Positions 27,960 through 36,862 of a stretch of DNA of 64,000 nucleotides are shown here, piece by piece. Numbering within the stretch: position 1 is the stretch's first letter; every line of letters begins with the position of its first letter. The DNA comes from Kocuria carniphila. GTDB lineage: Bacteria; Actinomycetota; Actinomycetes; Actinomycetales; Micrococcaceae. Below the pieces are notes generated by a model, which was given only the letters and a program-made list of their open reading frames with translations, was not told the origin of the DNA and searched no databases. Both the position numbers and the translations under genes were made by a program. Location of the stretch: positions 1 through 64,000 of the forward strand of contig NZ_NOIT01000014.1 of assembly GCF_004136555.1 (NCBI RefSeq), given 5' to 3'.

Positions 27960-28457
27960 GTGTGGGACGCACTGGTCAATAACCCCTGGATCATTTGGCT
28001 GATCATCATGTTGATCTTGGCCGGAATCGAGATGCTCACCCTGGATTTCTTGTTCCTTATGATGTCCGTGGCCGCGCTGTGCGCCGGGGTGGTGAGTTTC
28101 TTCACCCATAGCATCCCCTTACAAGTGGTCACATTTGCGGTAGTCGCTGTACTTCTCATTTTCCTCTTGCGGCCGGTGGCCCTCAATCGGATCAACAGGT
28201 CCACTCCGAGCACGCGTTCCAACGCCGAACGACTGGTGGGACTGTCCTGCACCGTGCTGGAACCCGTCAGTGAGAACACCGGCCTGGTCCGTCTCGAAGG
28301 CGATATCTGGACCGCGCGATCTGCCGAACACGGCACGCTCGAGGTCGGGACCAAGGCCTATGTCTACCGGATCGACGGTGCCACGGCCGTGGTGTCCGGT
28401 ACCGCCCCGGCAACCACCGACTTCTCCGACTCCCCCGCTTCCCAACCCGGGTACTAG
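27960..28457 (+). CDS. NfeD-like membrane protein
   Basis: A 165-residue protein with two to three N-terminal hydrophobic segments (WIIWLIIMLILAGIEML and FLFLMMSVAALCAGVVSFF) and a C-terminal OB-fold (RLVGLSCTVLEPVSENTGLVRLEGDIWTA). NfeD-type proteins work with SPFH/stomatin proteins, and such a gene follows after 50 bases. I start at the GTG at 27960, nine bases after GGAG; upstream residues are Arg/Pro-rich and unlike the family. The role is probably in membrane microdomain organisation, by family association. Confidence 0.85.
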   Translation: MWDALVNNPWIIWLIIMLILAGIEMLTLDFLFLMMSVAALCAGVVSFFTHSIPLQVVTFAVVAVLLIFLLRPVALNRINRSTPSTRSNAERLVGLSCTVLEPVSENTGLVRLEGDIWTARSAEHGTLEVGTKAYVYRIDGATAVVSGTAPATTDFSDSPASQPGY

Positions 28458-28507
28458 AACATCAGTAGGGCCGTCCGGCCCGCACTCCACCCATGTGAGA
28501 GGACCCC

Positions 28508-29614
28508 ATGGAAATCGTCATCACAGTACTGCTCGTAGTGGTGGTGCTGGCAGCGGCAATCGCCTTGATCAAGGCCGTTCGCATCATTCCGCAGTCGCGC
28601 GCCGGCATCGTGGAACGACTTGGCAAGTACCAATCCACCCTGAACCCCGGCCTGCACTTTCTGATCCCCTTCGTGGATCGACTTCTCCCCCTCATCGACC
28701 TGCGTGAGCAAGTGGTGCCGTTCCCGGCCCAGTCCGTGATCACCGAGGACAACCTGGTGGTTGGCATCGACACCGTGGTCTATTTCCAGGTCACCGACCC
28801 CCGCGCCGCGACCTACGAAATCACCAACTACATCCAGGCCGTGGATGAGCTCACGAGTGCGACCCTGCGTAACGTGGTGGGTGGTTTGAATCTTGAAGAG
28901 ACGCTGACCTCGCGCGACAAGATCAACGCCGAATTGCGCGGTGTCCTGGACTCCACCACCGGACGCTGGGGCATTCGCATTTCCCGCGTGGACATCAAGG
29001 AGATCACGCCCCCGCCGTCTATTCAGGACTCCATGGAGAAGCAGATGCGCGCCGAGCGAGACCGTCGTGCAACCATCCTCACGGCTGAGGGTGAGAAGCA
29101 GTCCCAGATTCTGACCGCCGAGGGTGAACGGCAGGCCGCCGTGCTCTCCGCGGAAGGTGACGCCAAGGCTGCAATCCTGCGTGCCGACGGTGAGGCCCAA
29201 GCCATTGCCAAGGTCTTCGATTCGATTCACCGCGCCAAGCCCACCCAGAAGCTGCTGGCCTACCAGTACATCCAGACCCTACCCAAGGTGGCAGAGGGTT
29301 CCGCCAACAAGGTGTGGATGATCCCCGCTGAGCTCAGCACCGCACTGCGCGGAGTCGGCAATTTCCTCGCGACTCCGGGTGGCGGAGGCGAAGGCCCCCA
29401 CGACTCGTCCTGGGATGATCCGGAAGAAGAGCCCGCGACCACCGGTTACTCGGAACCGATCGTGGAATCGGAGACCGTCAAGGTCACCGAGAAGGATCTC
29501 GAGCCGGATTTGACGCTCACCGACCCCAATGATTTCGAGATGCCGGAGCCTCCCTTTGCCGATCCGGCTGCCGGGGACCACGGTTCCACCAGCGCCGGGA
29601 ATGAATCGCGCTAG
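28508..29614 (+). CDS. SPFH/band 7 (stomatin/QmcA-like) protein
   Basis: A 368-residue membrane-anchored protein. An N-terminal hydrophobic segment (near 3-20) is followed by IIPQSRAGIVERLGKYQSTLNPGLH, the SPFH domain start, then LREQVVPFPAQ and IEDNLV-type strands, and a long Ala/Glu-rich coiled coil (near 170-240) with repeated LTAEGE units. The C-terminal 100 residues are acidic and disordered. The gene is paired with the NfeD gene upstream; such pairs are thought to build lipid-raft-like assemblies. Confidence 0.9.
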   Translation: MEIVITVLLVVVVLAAAIALIKAVRIIPQSRAGIVERLGKYQSTLNPGLHFLIPFVDRLLPLIDLREQVVPFPAQSVITEDNLVVGIDTVVYFQVTDPRAATYEITNYIQAVDELTSATLRNVVGGLNLEETLTSRDKINAELRGVLDSTTGRWGIRISRVDIKEITPPPSIQDSMEKQMRAERDRRATILTAEGEKQSQILTAEGERQAAVLSAEGDAKAAILRADGEAQAIAKVFDSIHRAKPTQKLLAYQYIQTLPKVAEGSANKVWMIPAELSTALRGVGNFLATPGGGGEGPHDSSWDDPEEEPATTGYSEPIVESETVKVTEKDLEPDLTLTDPNDFEMPEPPFADPAAGDHGSTSAGNESR

Positions 29615-29719
29615 TTCGTGGTTGTACCCGGTTGATGCGGATCTCTGCGTCTCGAATATCCAGTTCAGGCCCCGGGATATCGCCCTTTGTACCAGTAGGA
29701 CTTCAGGAAGGACCGTCCA

Positions 29720-30055
29720 GTGAGCGATCGCAGCCTGCGTGGAATGCGCTTGGGTTCCCAGTCGATGGAAACCGAGACCGGTGTTGAGCCGGCACCGCGC
29801 CAACGCGTGGAGTACCGCACCAAAGGTGGTGAGTCGGTGAGCGTGATGTTTGCGGCGGAGGCGGAGATTCCCCCGGTGTGGACCACCAAGACCGGTCACG
29901 AGGCCATCCTGGTCAACGGTGAGAAGCCCGAGAACCCCAATGAGAAGCACGTGCGTACCCACTGGGACATGCTCATGGAGCGTCGCAGCTCGGAAGAGCT
30001 CGAAGAGATCCTGCAGCAGCGCCTCGACTTCTACAAGGAGCGCCACGCGCTCTGA
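29720..30055 (+). CDS. rbpA: RNA polymerase-binding protein RbpA
   Basis: RbpA binds RNA polymerase and the principal sigma factor and stabilises the open promoter complex; it is restricted to actinobacteria. The 111-residue product is family-sized. It shows the flexible N-terminal tail and basic linker (SDRSLRGMRLGSQS), the beta core (VEYRTKGGE to EIPPVWTTKTGHEA), and the C-terminal sigma-interaction helices (THWDMLMERRSSEELEEIL). The core lacks cysteines, so it is the zinc-free type as in Mycobacterium. It has a GTG start and an AGGAAGGA ribosome site. Confidence 0.96.
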   Translation: MSDRSLRGMRLGSQSMETETGVEPAPRQRVEYRTKGGESVSVMFAAEAEIPPVWTTKTGHEAILVNGEKPENPNEKHVRTHWDMLMERRSSEELEEILQQRLDFYKERHAL

Positions 30056-30117
30056 GTCCCGCCATTCCCGGCCGCGCGCCCGCGGTCGCGCGGCCGGTGA
30101 GTGACCACGGACGAACG

Positions 30118-30153
30118 CCGACGCCGCGTACCAAGTCTGGTACGCGGCGTCGG
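30118..30153. terminator. bidirectional terminator between rbpA and glycosyltransferase
   Basis: A perfect 16-bp stem (30118-30133 with 30138-30153) with a four-base AGTC loop, flanked by TGTTT on the plus side and a short complementary A/T stretch on the other. It lies between convergent genes and likely serves both. Confidence 0.88.
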
Positions 30154-30188
30154 TGTTTAAGTAGTGGTCGGGGTTCGCCCCGGAAGGT

Positions 30189-30929
30189 CTACTTGCGCAG
30201 GCCCAGCTTTCCGGCCAGAGTCTGAGCGCGTGCGGTCAGCCCCCACTTCGCCACGTTGGTCGCGGCCTCCACGGTGACATCCTTGCTCATCTTCGACACG
30301 CCCTCTTCGCGTTCCACGAAGGTGATGGGAACTTCCGTGATCTTCAGGCCCAGGCGTTCGGTACGCCATGCGAGGTCGATCTGGAAGCAGTAACCGCGCG
30401 AGCGCACGGAGGCCAGATCAATGGCCTCGAGAGTGCCGCGCTTGAAGGCGCGGTACCCGCCGGTGATGTCGTGAACGGCGGTGCCCAGCAGAACACGCGA
30501 ATAAAGATTGCCACCGCGGGAGATCAGCTGGCGGTCCAGGGGCCAGTTCTCCGTGCGGCCACCCGGTACATAGCGGGAGCCGATGGCCAGATCCGCGCCG
30601 TTCTCAATGGCGTCCAGGAGCAAGGGCAGCTGCTCGGGCTGGTGGGAGCAATCCGCGTCCATCTCGACCAGCACGTCGTAGCCGTTGTCGAGGCCCCAGC
30701 GGAAACCGGCAATGTAGGCCGGGCCGAGACCCTCCTTCTTGGCGCGGTGGAGCACGTGGATGTGATCATCCGCGGCGGACATCTCGTCGGCCATGCGGCC
30801 GGTGCCGTCCGGGCTGTTATCGTCCGTGATCAGCACGTGCGCATCGGGAACGGCCGCCCGCAACCGGCTCACCACCGTGGGCAGCGATTCGCGTTCGTTA
30901 TAGGTGGGGATGATCGTGAGAACTCGCAC
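30189..30929 (-). CDS. polyprenol monophosphomannose synthase-type glycosyltransferase (GT2)
   Basis: A 246-residue GT2 enzyme of the dolichol-phosphate-mannose synthase type. It probably transfers mannose from GDP-mannose to polyprenyl phosphate, the donor for membrane mannosylations. Seen are [12 protein letters not shown], the nucleotide-binding DDNSPDGTG (near residue 37), the metal-binding DADCSHQP (near 93) and [10 protein letters not shown]. It lacks the acyltransferase domain found fused in mycobacterial Ppm1. The start is the GTG at 30929 after AAAGGA; upstream in-frame residues do not fit the family. Confidence 0.88.
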   Translation of the reverse strand: MRVLTIIPTYNERESLPTVVSRLRAAVPDAHVLITDDNSPDGTGRMADEMSAADDHIHVLHRAKKEGLGPAYIAGFRWGLDNGYDVLVEMDADCSHQPEQLPLLLDAIENGADLAIGSRYVPGGRTENWPLDRQLISRGGNLYSRVLLGTAVHDITGGYRAFKRGTLEAIDLASVRSRGYCFQIDLAWRTERLGLKITEVPITFVEREEGVSKMSKDVTVEAATNVAKWGLTARAQTLAGKLGLRK

Positions 30930-31119
30930 CGGGCGTCCTTTCAAGCCACTGGGGACGGGGAAAAACGCCCCGAACACACCACAGGGCAGGCCCACCCGCC
31001 TTCGGACCAGGCGCGAATTGCTCCGCAGCACTGTTTTCTAAGGACGGATGAACCCACCCGGCAGTAAGAATTCAGTCTAACCGGCAATTCTGGTCAGCAC
31101 CAAGATGGCCGATTGTCAA

Positions 31120-32223
31120 TCACTCGAAGATCACGTTTCCGCCCACCACAGTGCGTTCGCACACGGGCAGCCGCGGGTCGTCGAGGGCGGGAAGGGCTGG
31201 CGTGCGGGCGCGGGGATCCGTGCTCCAGGATGCTCCGGTGCCCTGCGCCTGCTGCACCATGAGCGACTCAGCATCCCACATCGTCAGGCTCGCCTCTGCT
31301 CCGGGGGCGAGTTGGCCGGCCAGCGGCTGAGCGTCACGCTGGGCCCGCCACACGCCACGGGTCAGGGCCAGGAACGCCGCACGAGCCGAGGTCCGATGAC
31401 TCGGTTCCTTCGCCTCAAGGGCGTCCTTGACGGCCTGCCACGGGTTCTCCGCGTCGGTCGTGAGAGTCACGGGCACACCCGCGCGCGCCAGCGCCGTCAG
31501 CGGTGCGGCGCCGGGACGCGACGTCACGGACAGAGCGTGGCGGGCGAGCGATTCACTTTGTTCCTCGCTGAGTTCGCCCACGCCCACGAGCCGGTGCCCG
31601 CGCGACCTGAACGCACGCTCCCCCACCGTGTCGGTGGCCTGCTGCGCGGCCTCGAGAATCACGTCGATAACGGCCGACGGCGCTCCCTCCACGGTGGCCT
31701 CGGGGCGGGCCTCGCACACGATCACGGCCTGGTAGCGGGCCTCGGAGCACGCCACCAAGTGGGCGGTTACGTCCTCCAGCAGAGCGGCGGGGTCCTGGGC
31801 GGGGTCGATCTCGATACCGAGGCACGGCCGCGGTGCATCGGCGGAGGCGATGGCCGAAGCCCCCGTCACGGGATGGATCAGGATGGGTAACGGCACGAGA
31901 CCCGCGTCCGAGGCACGGGTCGCGGCGTCGTTCAAGGTCCGGGCGTTGTCGGAAAGCAATTCAACGGCACCGTAGCCCTGAGCTGCCGAGACGATCTGTG
32001 TGCCGTGGGTGACACGCTGGTGCGCCACGAAGGACGGAGTGATCACCGCGCCGTGCACGTCCACCACCGTGGACTGTTCGCCCGCCATGGTGTGAGCTGC
32101 GCTGTCGGAACCCAGCCACGCGACCGTTGGCCCGTCCACCAGGATGGCCGTGGCGAACGGATCCACCGGCGAATACACCGAGGCGTTCACATACATCACG
32201 GTGGTTTTGGTCTGTGGGCTCAC
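31120..32223 (-). CDS. amidohydrolase-like protein lacking metal-binding HxH
   Basis: A 367-residue protein with the amidohydrolase layout: an N-terminal beta-sandwich strand set (YVNASVYSPVDPFATAILVDG), a barrel, and a C-terminal sandwich (GQLAPGAEASLTMWD). In active members the first barrel strand has a GFVDxHxH motif; here it reads SFVAHQRVTH, so the HxH pair is broken. The late Asp in VTLTTDAENPW is kept. It may be a non-catalytic relative. I start at the GTG at 32223 because GGAGGACA lies just upstream; a TTG further up (32262) would overlap helY. Confidence 0.7.
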   Translation of the reverse strand: MSPQTKTTVMYVNASVYSPVDPFATAILVDGPTVAWLGSDSAAHTMAGEQSTVVDVHGAVITPSFVAHQRVTHGTQIVSAAQGYGAVELLSDNARTLNDAATRASDAGLVPLPILIHPVTGASAIASADAPRPCLGIEIDPAQDPAALLEDVTAHLVACSEARYQAVIVCEARPEATVEGAPSAVIDVILEAAQQATDTVGERAFRSRGHRLVGVGELSEEQSESLARHALSVTSRPGAAPLTALARAGVPVTLTTDAENPWQAVKDALEAKEPSHRTSARAAFLALTRGVWRAQRDAQPLAGQLAPGAEASLTMWDAESLMVQQAQGTGASWSTDPRARTPALPALDDPRLPVCERTVVGGNVIFE

Positions 32224-32251
32224 TCTGTCCTCCGGTAAGTCATGCTGCTGG

Positions 32252-35077
32252 TCACTGTTCAAAGACGCTGTACTCCACCACGCCGCGGCGCACAGCCTTG
32301 ATGGCGTCGAGGGCGGTATCGCGGATGGCCGGGTCCAGGTGCTCGACCCCTACCAATTGGTCCAGCAGATCAATGGTCTGCTTGGCCCAGCGGACGAAAT
32401 CCCCGGCCGCCAGATCCGTACCCGACAGGGTCTTGGTCAGGCTGGCGCCTCGGGCCCAGCGGTACATGGCGTCCACCAGGCCCAGCTCAGGTTGAGCCGT
32501 TTGCGGCAGCCGGTGCTGGGACTCCACATCGGTCAGCACCGACCAGTTGTGGATCAATGTCTGCACTGCGGCCTCCATGTGGGCCGTGGGCATCTTAGGG
32601 CGGGAGCCCTGGTCTTCTCGGCGGGGTTGATATACCAACGCGGTCACGACGCCCGCCAGGCCGGCCACGTCCAGGCCGTCCAGGAAACCGTCACGCAGGG
32701 TTAGGGCCAGTAGGAGATCTCGTTCGCCGTAGATCCGACGCAGTTGTTGGCCCGCGGGAGTGGGTTTGAGATTCCCTGACTCGTCCGCGCGCAGGTAGTC
32801 GAAGTGCGTGAGCACGGCGCAGACCCTGTCGAACGTTGCGGCGATGCTGCCCGTACGGCCGGCGATCTGCTTGCGCAGACCCTCGGTTTCCTTCTCGAGT
32901 TTCCAGGCACGCTCGGCCCACCGTGCGTGGTGCTCGCGGTCGGAACAGCCGTGGCACGGGTGCGACCGAAGGGCGCGGCGCAGGTCCTCGATCTTGCGAT
33001 CCCTCGCGGACGTGCCCCGATCGAAACGGATGGTGTGCCCACCACTGCGTTCACGTGCGGGCCGGTGTTCGCGCAGGGCCGCACGCACGGTGGATGCCAG
33101 GTCTTTGCGTTCCTGCGGGGAACGCCCCGAATAGCGTTTGGGGATCTTGACCTTCGACTCCGGTTCGAGTGAGCCATCCAAGTCGTTCACGCCCACGCGG
33201 CGCAGTTTGCCGTCCAGGGTGAGGATGTGAGGCCGCGGATCGAAGGGATGTTCATCGGCCTTCACGACCACCGCGTAACCCGCGTTACGCCCCTGGGGGA
33301 TGTCGATGACATCGCCGGGAAGCAGATCCTGGAGCGACACCGCGGCGTCGTTGCGTTGCCGGGCGGAGCGGGACTTGGTCGCGGACTTCTCGAGTCCGTT
33401 GAGCTCTCTGCGCAGACGCGCGTACTCGGTGAAGTCGCCCAGGTGGCAGGCCATGGCCTCTCGATATGCTTCGAGGGTCTTCTCCTGCGACCGCACCCGT
33501 TTGGCGATCCCCACCACGGAACGGTCCGCTTGGAACTGGGCGAATGAGGTCTCGAGAATGGACCGTGACCGCTTGGCACCGTAGCGGGCGATCAGGTTCG
33601 TGGACATGTTGTACGTGGGGCTGAAGCTGGAGTTCAGCGGGTACGTCCGTTTGGAGGCCAGACTGGCCACGGTCTGCGGATTCATCCCGTCGCGCCACAG
33701 CACCACGGCGTGGCCTTCGACGTCGATCCCGCGTCGGCCGGCACGACCCGTGAGCTGCGTGTACTCACCGGGGGTGATATCAACCCTGGATTCACCGTTG
33801 AACTTGTCGAGCCGTTCGAGCACGACGGATCGGGCGGGCATGTTGATACCCAGTGCAAGGGTTTCGGTGGCGAACACGGCTTTCACGAGCCCCTGGGCGA
33901 AGAGCTGCTCCACTACTTCCTTGAAGACGGGGAGCATGCCCGCGTGGTGGGCGGAAATGCCGCGCACCAGGCCGTCGTACCAGTCGTGGTAGTTCAACGC
34001 GGCGAGATCCGCGGTGGTCATGTGCGAGGTCGCCTCGGCCACGTAGGCGCGAATGGTTTTCTGTTCTTCCGGGGTGGTCAGCCACAGATCCGCGGCCACG
34101 CACTGGGCCACGGCTGCGTCGCAACCCGCACGGGAGAAGATGAAGGTAATCGCCGGCAGCAGGGCCTCGGCGTCAAGGCGCCGAAGTAACTGCGGACGGG
34201 AAATCCGCTCCTGGCGCGCCACGCGAGGCTCGGAATGGTGTGGCCCGCGGCGGCGTCGGCCGCGGTGGTTGGGACCGCGCCCGCCCCCGCGCCCACCGCG
34301 TGGGTGCTGGGCGCGGAACAGGCGGAGCAGCTCGGGATTGACCGCTGGTTCATCCGCGCCCGGTTCGGCCTGCCGTTCGGCGGCTTCCTCAACGGTGTCA
34401 TCGACGAACAGGTCCAGCAGCTGCGGGCCCACCTGAACGTGCTGCCACAACGGGACCGGACGGTGCTCGGAGACCACCACGTCCGTGTGGCCACGAACCT
34501 GATGAAGCCACGCACCGAATTCCTCGGCATTGGACACCGTGGCGGACAGGGACGCGAGCTGCACGTGTTCCGGCAAATGGATGATGACTTCTTCCCAGAC
34601 CGCCCCACGAAAACGATCCGCGAGGTAGTGCACCTCGTCCATGACCACGAACCCCAGATTGGTCAGCGTGGACGAATCGGCGTAGAGCATGTTGCGCAAG
34701 ACCTCGGTGGTCATGACCACGATGTCCGCCTCCGAATTGACCGAGGTGTCACCGGTCAGCAGACCCACACGATGGCTCCCCCAACGGCGGGAGAACTCGT
34801 GGAACTTCTGGTTGCTCAGCGCCTTGATGGGGGTCGTGTAGAAGGCCTTGCGACCCTGGGAGAGTGCCAGGTGGATCGCGAACTCCCCCACGACCGTTTT
34901 ACCGGCACCCGTGGGGGCGGCGACCAGAACGCCGTGCCCTTGTTCGAGTGCCCTGCAGCCCTCGATCTGGAAAGGATCGAGTTCGAAATCCAGCAGCTGT
35001 TCAAACGCCGCGAGTTCGGTGTTCGCGTGGGCCGCACGGGCCTTGGCGGCCATGAAACGATCGGCGTGAGAAGACAT
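32252..35077 (-). CDS. helY: DEAD/DEAH box helicase HelY (Ski2/Mtr4-like)
   Basis: A 941-residue superfamily 2 RNA helicase of the Ski2/Mtr4 class, universal in actinobacteria and beside tatC as in Mycobacterium. Motifs: Walker A APTGAGKTVVGE near residue 55, motif II VMDEVHYLAD near 145, SLSATVSN, ISAHHAGMLPVFK, and motif VI QLTGRAGRRGID near 470. A Gly/Arg-rich insert (HPRGGRGGGRGP, near 255-285) and a C-terminal DSHCT helical domain are present. Its exact RNA substrate is not known. It lies 59 bases after tatC on the same strand. Confidence 0.93.
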   Translation of the reverse strand: MSSHADRFMAAKARAAHANTELAAFEQLLDFELDPFQIEGCRALEQGHGVLVAAPTGAGKTVVGEFAIHLALSQGRKAFYTTPIKALSNQKFHEFSRRWGSHRVGLLTGDTSVNSEADIVVMTTEVLRNMLYADSSTLTNLGFVVMDEVHYLADRFRGAVWEEVIIHLPEHVQLASLSATVSNAEEFGAWLHQVRGHTDVVVSEHRPVPLWQHVQVGPQLLDLFVDDTVEEAAERQAEPGADEPAVNPELLRLFRAQHPRGGRGGGRGPNHRGRRRRGPHHSEPRVARQERISRPQLLRRLDAEALLPAITFIFSRAGCDAAVAQCVAADLWLTTPEEQKTIRAYVAEATSHMTTADLAALNYHDWYDGLVRGISAHHAGMLPVFKEVVEQLFAQGLVKAVFATETLALGINMPARSVVLERLDKFNGESRVDITPGEYTQLTGRAGRRGIDVEGHAVVLWRDGMNPQTVASLASKRTYPLNSSFSPTYNMSTNLIARYGAKRSRSILETSFAQFQADRSVVGIAKRVRSQEKTLEAYREAMACHLGDFTEYARLRRELNGLEKSATKSRSARQRNDAAVSLQDLLPGDVIDIPQGRNAGYAVVVKADEHPFDPRPHILTLDGKLRRVGVNDLDGSLEPESKVKIPKRYSGRSPQERKDLASTVRAALREHRPARERSGGHTIRFDRGTSARDRKIEDLRRALRSHPCHGCSDREHHARWAERAWKLEKETEGLRKQIAGRTGSIAATFDRVCAVLTHFDYLRADESGNLKPTPAGQQLRRIYGERDLLLALTLRDGFLDGLDVAGLAGVVTALVYQPRREDQGSRPKMPTAHMEAAVQTLIHNWSVLTDVESQHRLPQTAQPELGLVDAMYRWARGASLTKTLSGTDLAAGDFVRWAKQTIDLLDQLVGVEHLDPAIRDTALDAIKAVRRGVVEYSVFEQ

Positions 35078-35136
35078 GGCACCAGCCTACGGCGTAGCGC
35101 GGACACCGATTAAATCAGTGCGGTGTGGTTCCGCTG

Positions 35137-36033
35137 CTAGCCCATCTTGCGGAGGTCCTCCGCGGAGGTCGCGCTGTCCGCGGTGACTCCGGTTGCTGCT
35201 TCACGCTTGGCAGCCTTCTTGGCGCGGCGGCGGTCCAGGACGAGACACAGTCCCACGGCGACGAAGAACAGCACCAACAGCGGAATGGCCAGGTACAGCA
35301 TGGTCACCGGGTCCGGCCCGGGAGCAGCCATGGCCGAGATGACCAGCACGATCACGACCACCACGCGCCAGGACTTCAGGATCGTGCGACCGGAAAGGAG
35401 CCCCAGCATGTTGAGTCCCACCAGGAACACCGGTATCACGCAAGAAACACCGAAGGTCAGGATCAACTGCAGGAAGAAGCGCAGGTACTGATTGGCCTCC
35501 ACGAAGTTCGCGCCGCCCTCCGGGGTGAACGCGGTCAACGCGTACACTGCGGCGGGCAAAGCCGTGATGGCCAAGACGCAGCCGCCGATGAACAGCGGAA
35601 TGGCCGCCACCAGGAATCCCATGGCGTAGCGGCGCTCGTGCTTGTGCAGAGCCGGAGTGATGAACGCCCACAGCTGGTACAGCCACACGGGCGAAGCGAA
35701 GATGACACCCAGCACCAAGGCCACCTCGACCATGATGTTGAAGGAACCGCCCACCGACGAGTAGTTGATGGTGGCGGTTCGACCCGAGTCCGCCAGACGC
35801 TGCAGCGGTTCGGTGATGTACTGCATGAACGGGTTGTAGACCATGAACCCCGCCACCGCGCCGATCACGGCCGCGATGGCGGACTTGATCAATCGGTTGC
35901 GCATTTCACGCAGGTGCTCCTTCAGGGCCATCTGGGCCTGAGGGTTGTTCCTGCGCGAGGTGTTCTTCTTGCGGTTCCGACGCTCCTTACGGCGCGAAGG
36001 ATCCCGCAGAGACTTGGAATCAGTGGCAGACAT
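35137..36033 (-). CDS. tatC: twin-arginine translocase subunit TatC
   Basis: TatC is the polytopic receptor for twin-arginine signal peptides. The 298-residue protein has a basic N-terminal extension (SRRKERRNRKK), then LKEHLREMRNRLIKSA, the family start, six membrane segments, and conserved periplasmic features such as FASPVWLYQLWAFITPAL. The C-terminal 60 residues are a charged cytoplasmic tail. It follows tatA by 97 bases. A likely Tat client in this window is the lyase-fold protein at 53.4-54.3 kb. Confidence 0.95.
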   Translation of the reverse strand: MSATDSKSLRDPSRRKERRNRKKNTSRRNNPQAQMALKEHLREMRNRLIKSAIAAVIGAVAGFMVYNPFMQYITEPLQRLADSGRTATINYSSVGGSFNIMVEVALVLGVIFASPVWLYQLWAFITPALHKHERRYAMGFLVAAIPLFIGGCVLAITALPAAVYALTAFTPEGGANFVEANQYLRFFLQLILTFGVSCVIPVFLVGLNMLGLLSGRTILKSWRVVVVIVLVISAMAAPGPDPVTMLYLAIPLLVLFFVAVGLCLVLDRRRAKKAAKREAATGVTADSATSAEDLRKMG

Positions 36034-36130
36034 ACGAACCTATGTGTTGAGAGGGGCTGCACCGGGGTGCTCGTCGGGCCGAACCATGAGGTCCGGCCCG
36101 ATCGCTGTGTAGTGAGTGGTGCCCCGTGAC

Positions 36131-36469
36131 CTACGCGCTGGGGCGCTGGTTGGGATCAACCTGGTTGTTCGGCTGCGCGGCGGCCTGGCCCGTTGATTGA
36201 CCGGGAGCGACCGGGCCGTTGTTCACGGTGTTGGTCTGTGTGGGATTCTGCGGCTGCGAAATGGTCTGGCCGTCGGATACCGGCTGGCCGTTCACGGTGA
36301 CGTTGTCGTCATCGCCGTCCTTCTTCATTTCCTTGACCTCGGACTTGAAGATCCGCATGGACTGGCCCAGGCTGCGGGCCATGCCCGGAAGCTTGGGGGC
36401 ACCGAACAGCAGCAGGATCACCACGAGGATGAGGATGATGGTGAGGGGGCTGTCAAACAAGCGGCCCAT
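36131..36469 (-). CDS. tatA: twin-arginine translocase subunit TatA
   Basis: TatA oligomers form the Tat pore. The 112-residue product has the N-terminal membrane helix ([15 protein letters not shown]), the [21 protein letters not shown] hinge and amphipathic helix (residues about 22-42), and a long Asn/Gln/Pro-rich unstructured tail. The membrane-helix polar residue position is Asp6/Ser7, near the start. Its ATG overlaps the 3' end of the upstream small membrane gene by 17 bases, so they are cotranscribed. Confidence 0.93.
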   Translation of the reverse strand: MGRLFDSPLTIILILVVILLLFGAPKLPGMARSLGQSMRIFKSEVKEMKKDGDDDNVTVNGQPVSDGQTISQPQNPTQTNTVNNGPVAPGQSTGQAAAQPNNQVDPNQRPSA

Positions 36470-36833
36470 GGTGGATTCCTTTCCGTTCAGCCCGGCGGAG
36501 ATCGGACAGCCGTTGGGGCTGGCCCTTGGCGTCCTTGCGGTTCATGCGGCGGATGAGCCGGGCTGTATGTCGTTGATCGCGACCGCTTGAATAGGCGGCG
36601 CGGGCCGAATTCACCGGGGTGAACACGGCAGGTTCAGCGGGTGTGCGCAGTGGTTGTGTCGCTCCCTGGGCCGCGGCGTTCCACCGCACCGTGAAGTCAT
36701 CGGCGAAGGCCTCGACCTCACGTAATGCGGGTAAGGCCTTCTTGGTGACCAATCCCCACACCGCGCCCACGATGAACGCGAGACTGACGAGGACCAGGAC
36801 GGTCCACAGCACAATCCACATCCACCACAGCAT
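36453..36833 (-). CDS. small single-span membrane protein, unknown function
   Basis: A 126-residue protein with one N-terminal membrane segment ([24 protein letters not shown], residues about 4-28) followed by a hydrophilic region ending in a basic stretch ([18 protein letters not shown]). I do not recognise a named family. Its place between pafBC and tatA and the 17-base overlap with tatA suggest a link to the Tat operon, perhaps only by cotranscription. Confidence 0.7.
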   Translation of the reverse strand: MLWWMWIVLWTVLVLVSLAFIVGAVWGLVTKKALPALREVEAFADDFTVRWNAAAQGATQPLRTPAEPAVFTPVNSARAAYSSGRDQRHTARLIRRMNRKDAKGQPQRLSDLRRAERKGIHHGPLV

Positions 36834-36862
36834 GGACCCCAGTATAGGGCCGCGCGAATCCT

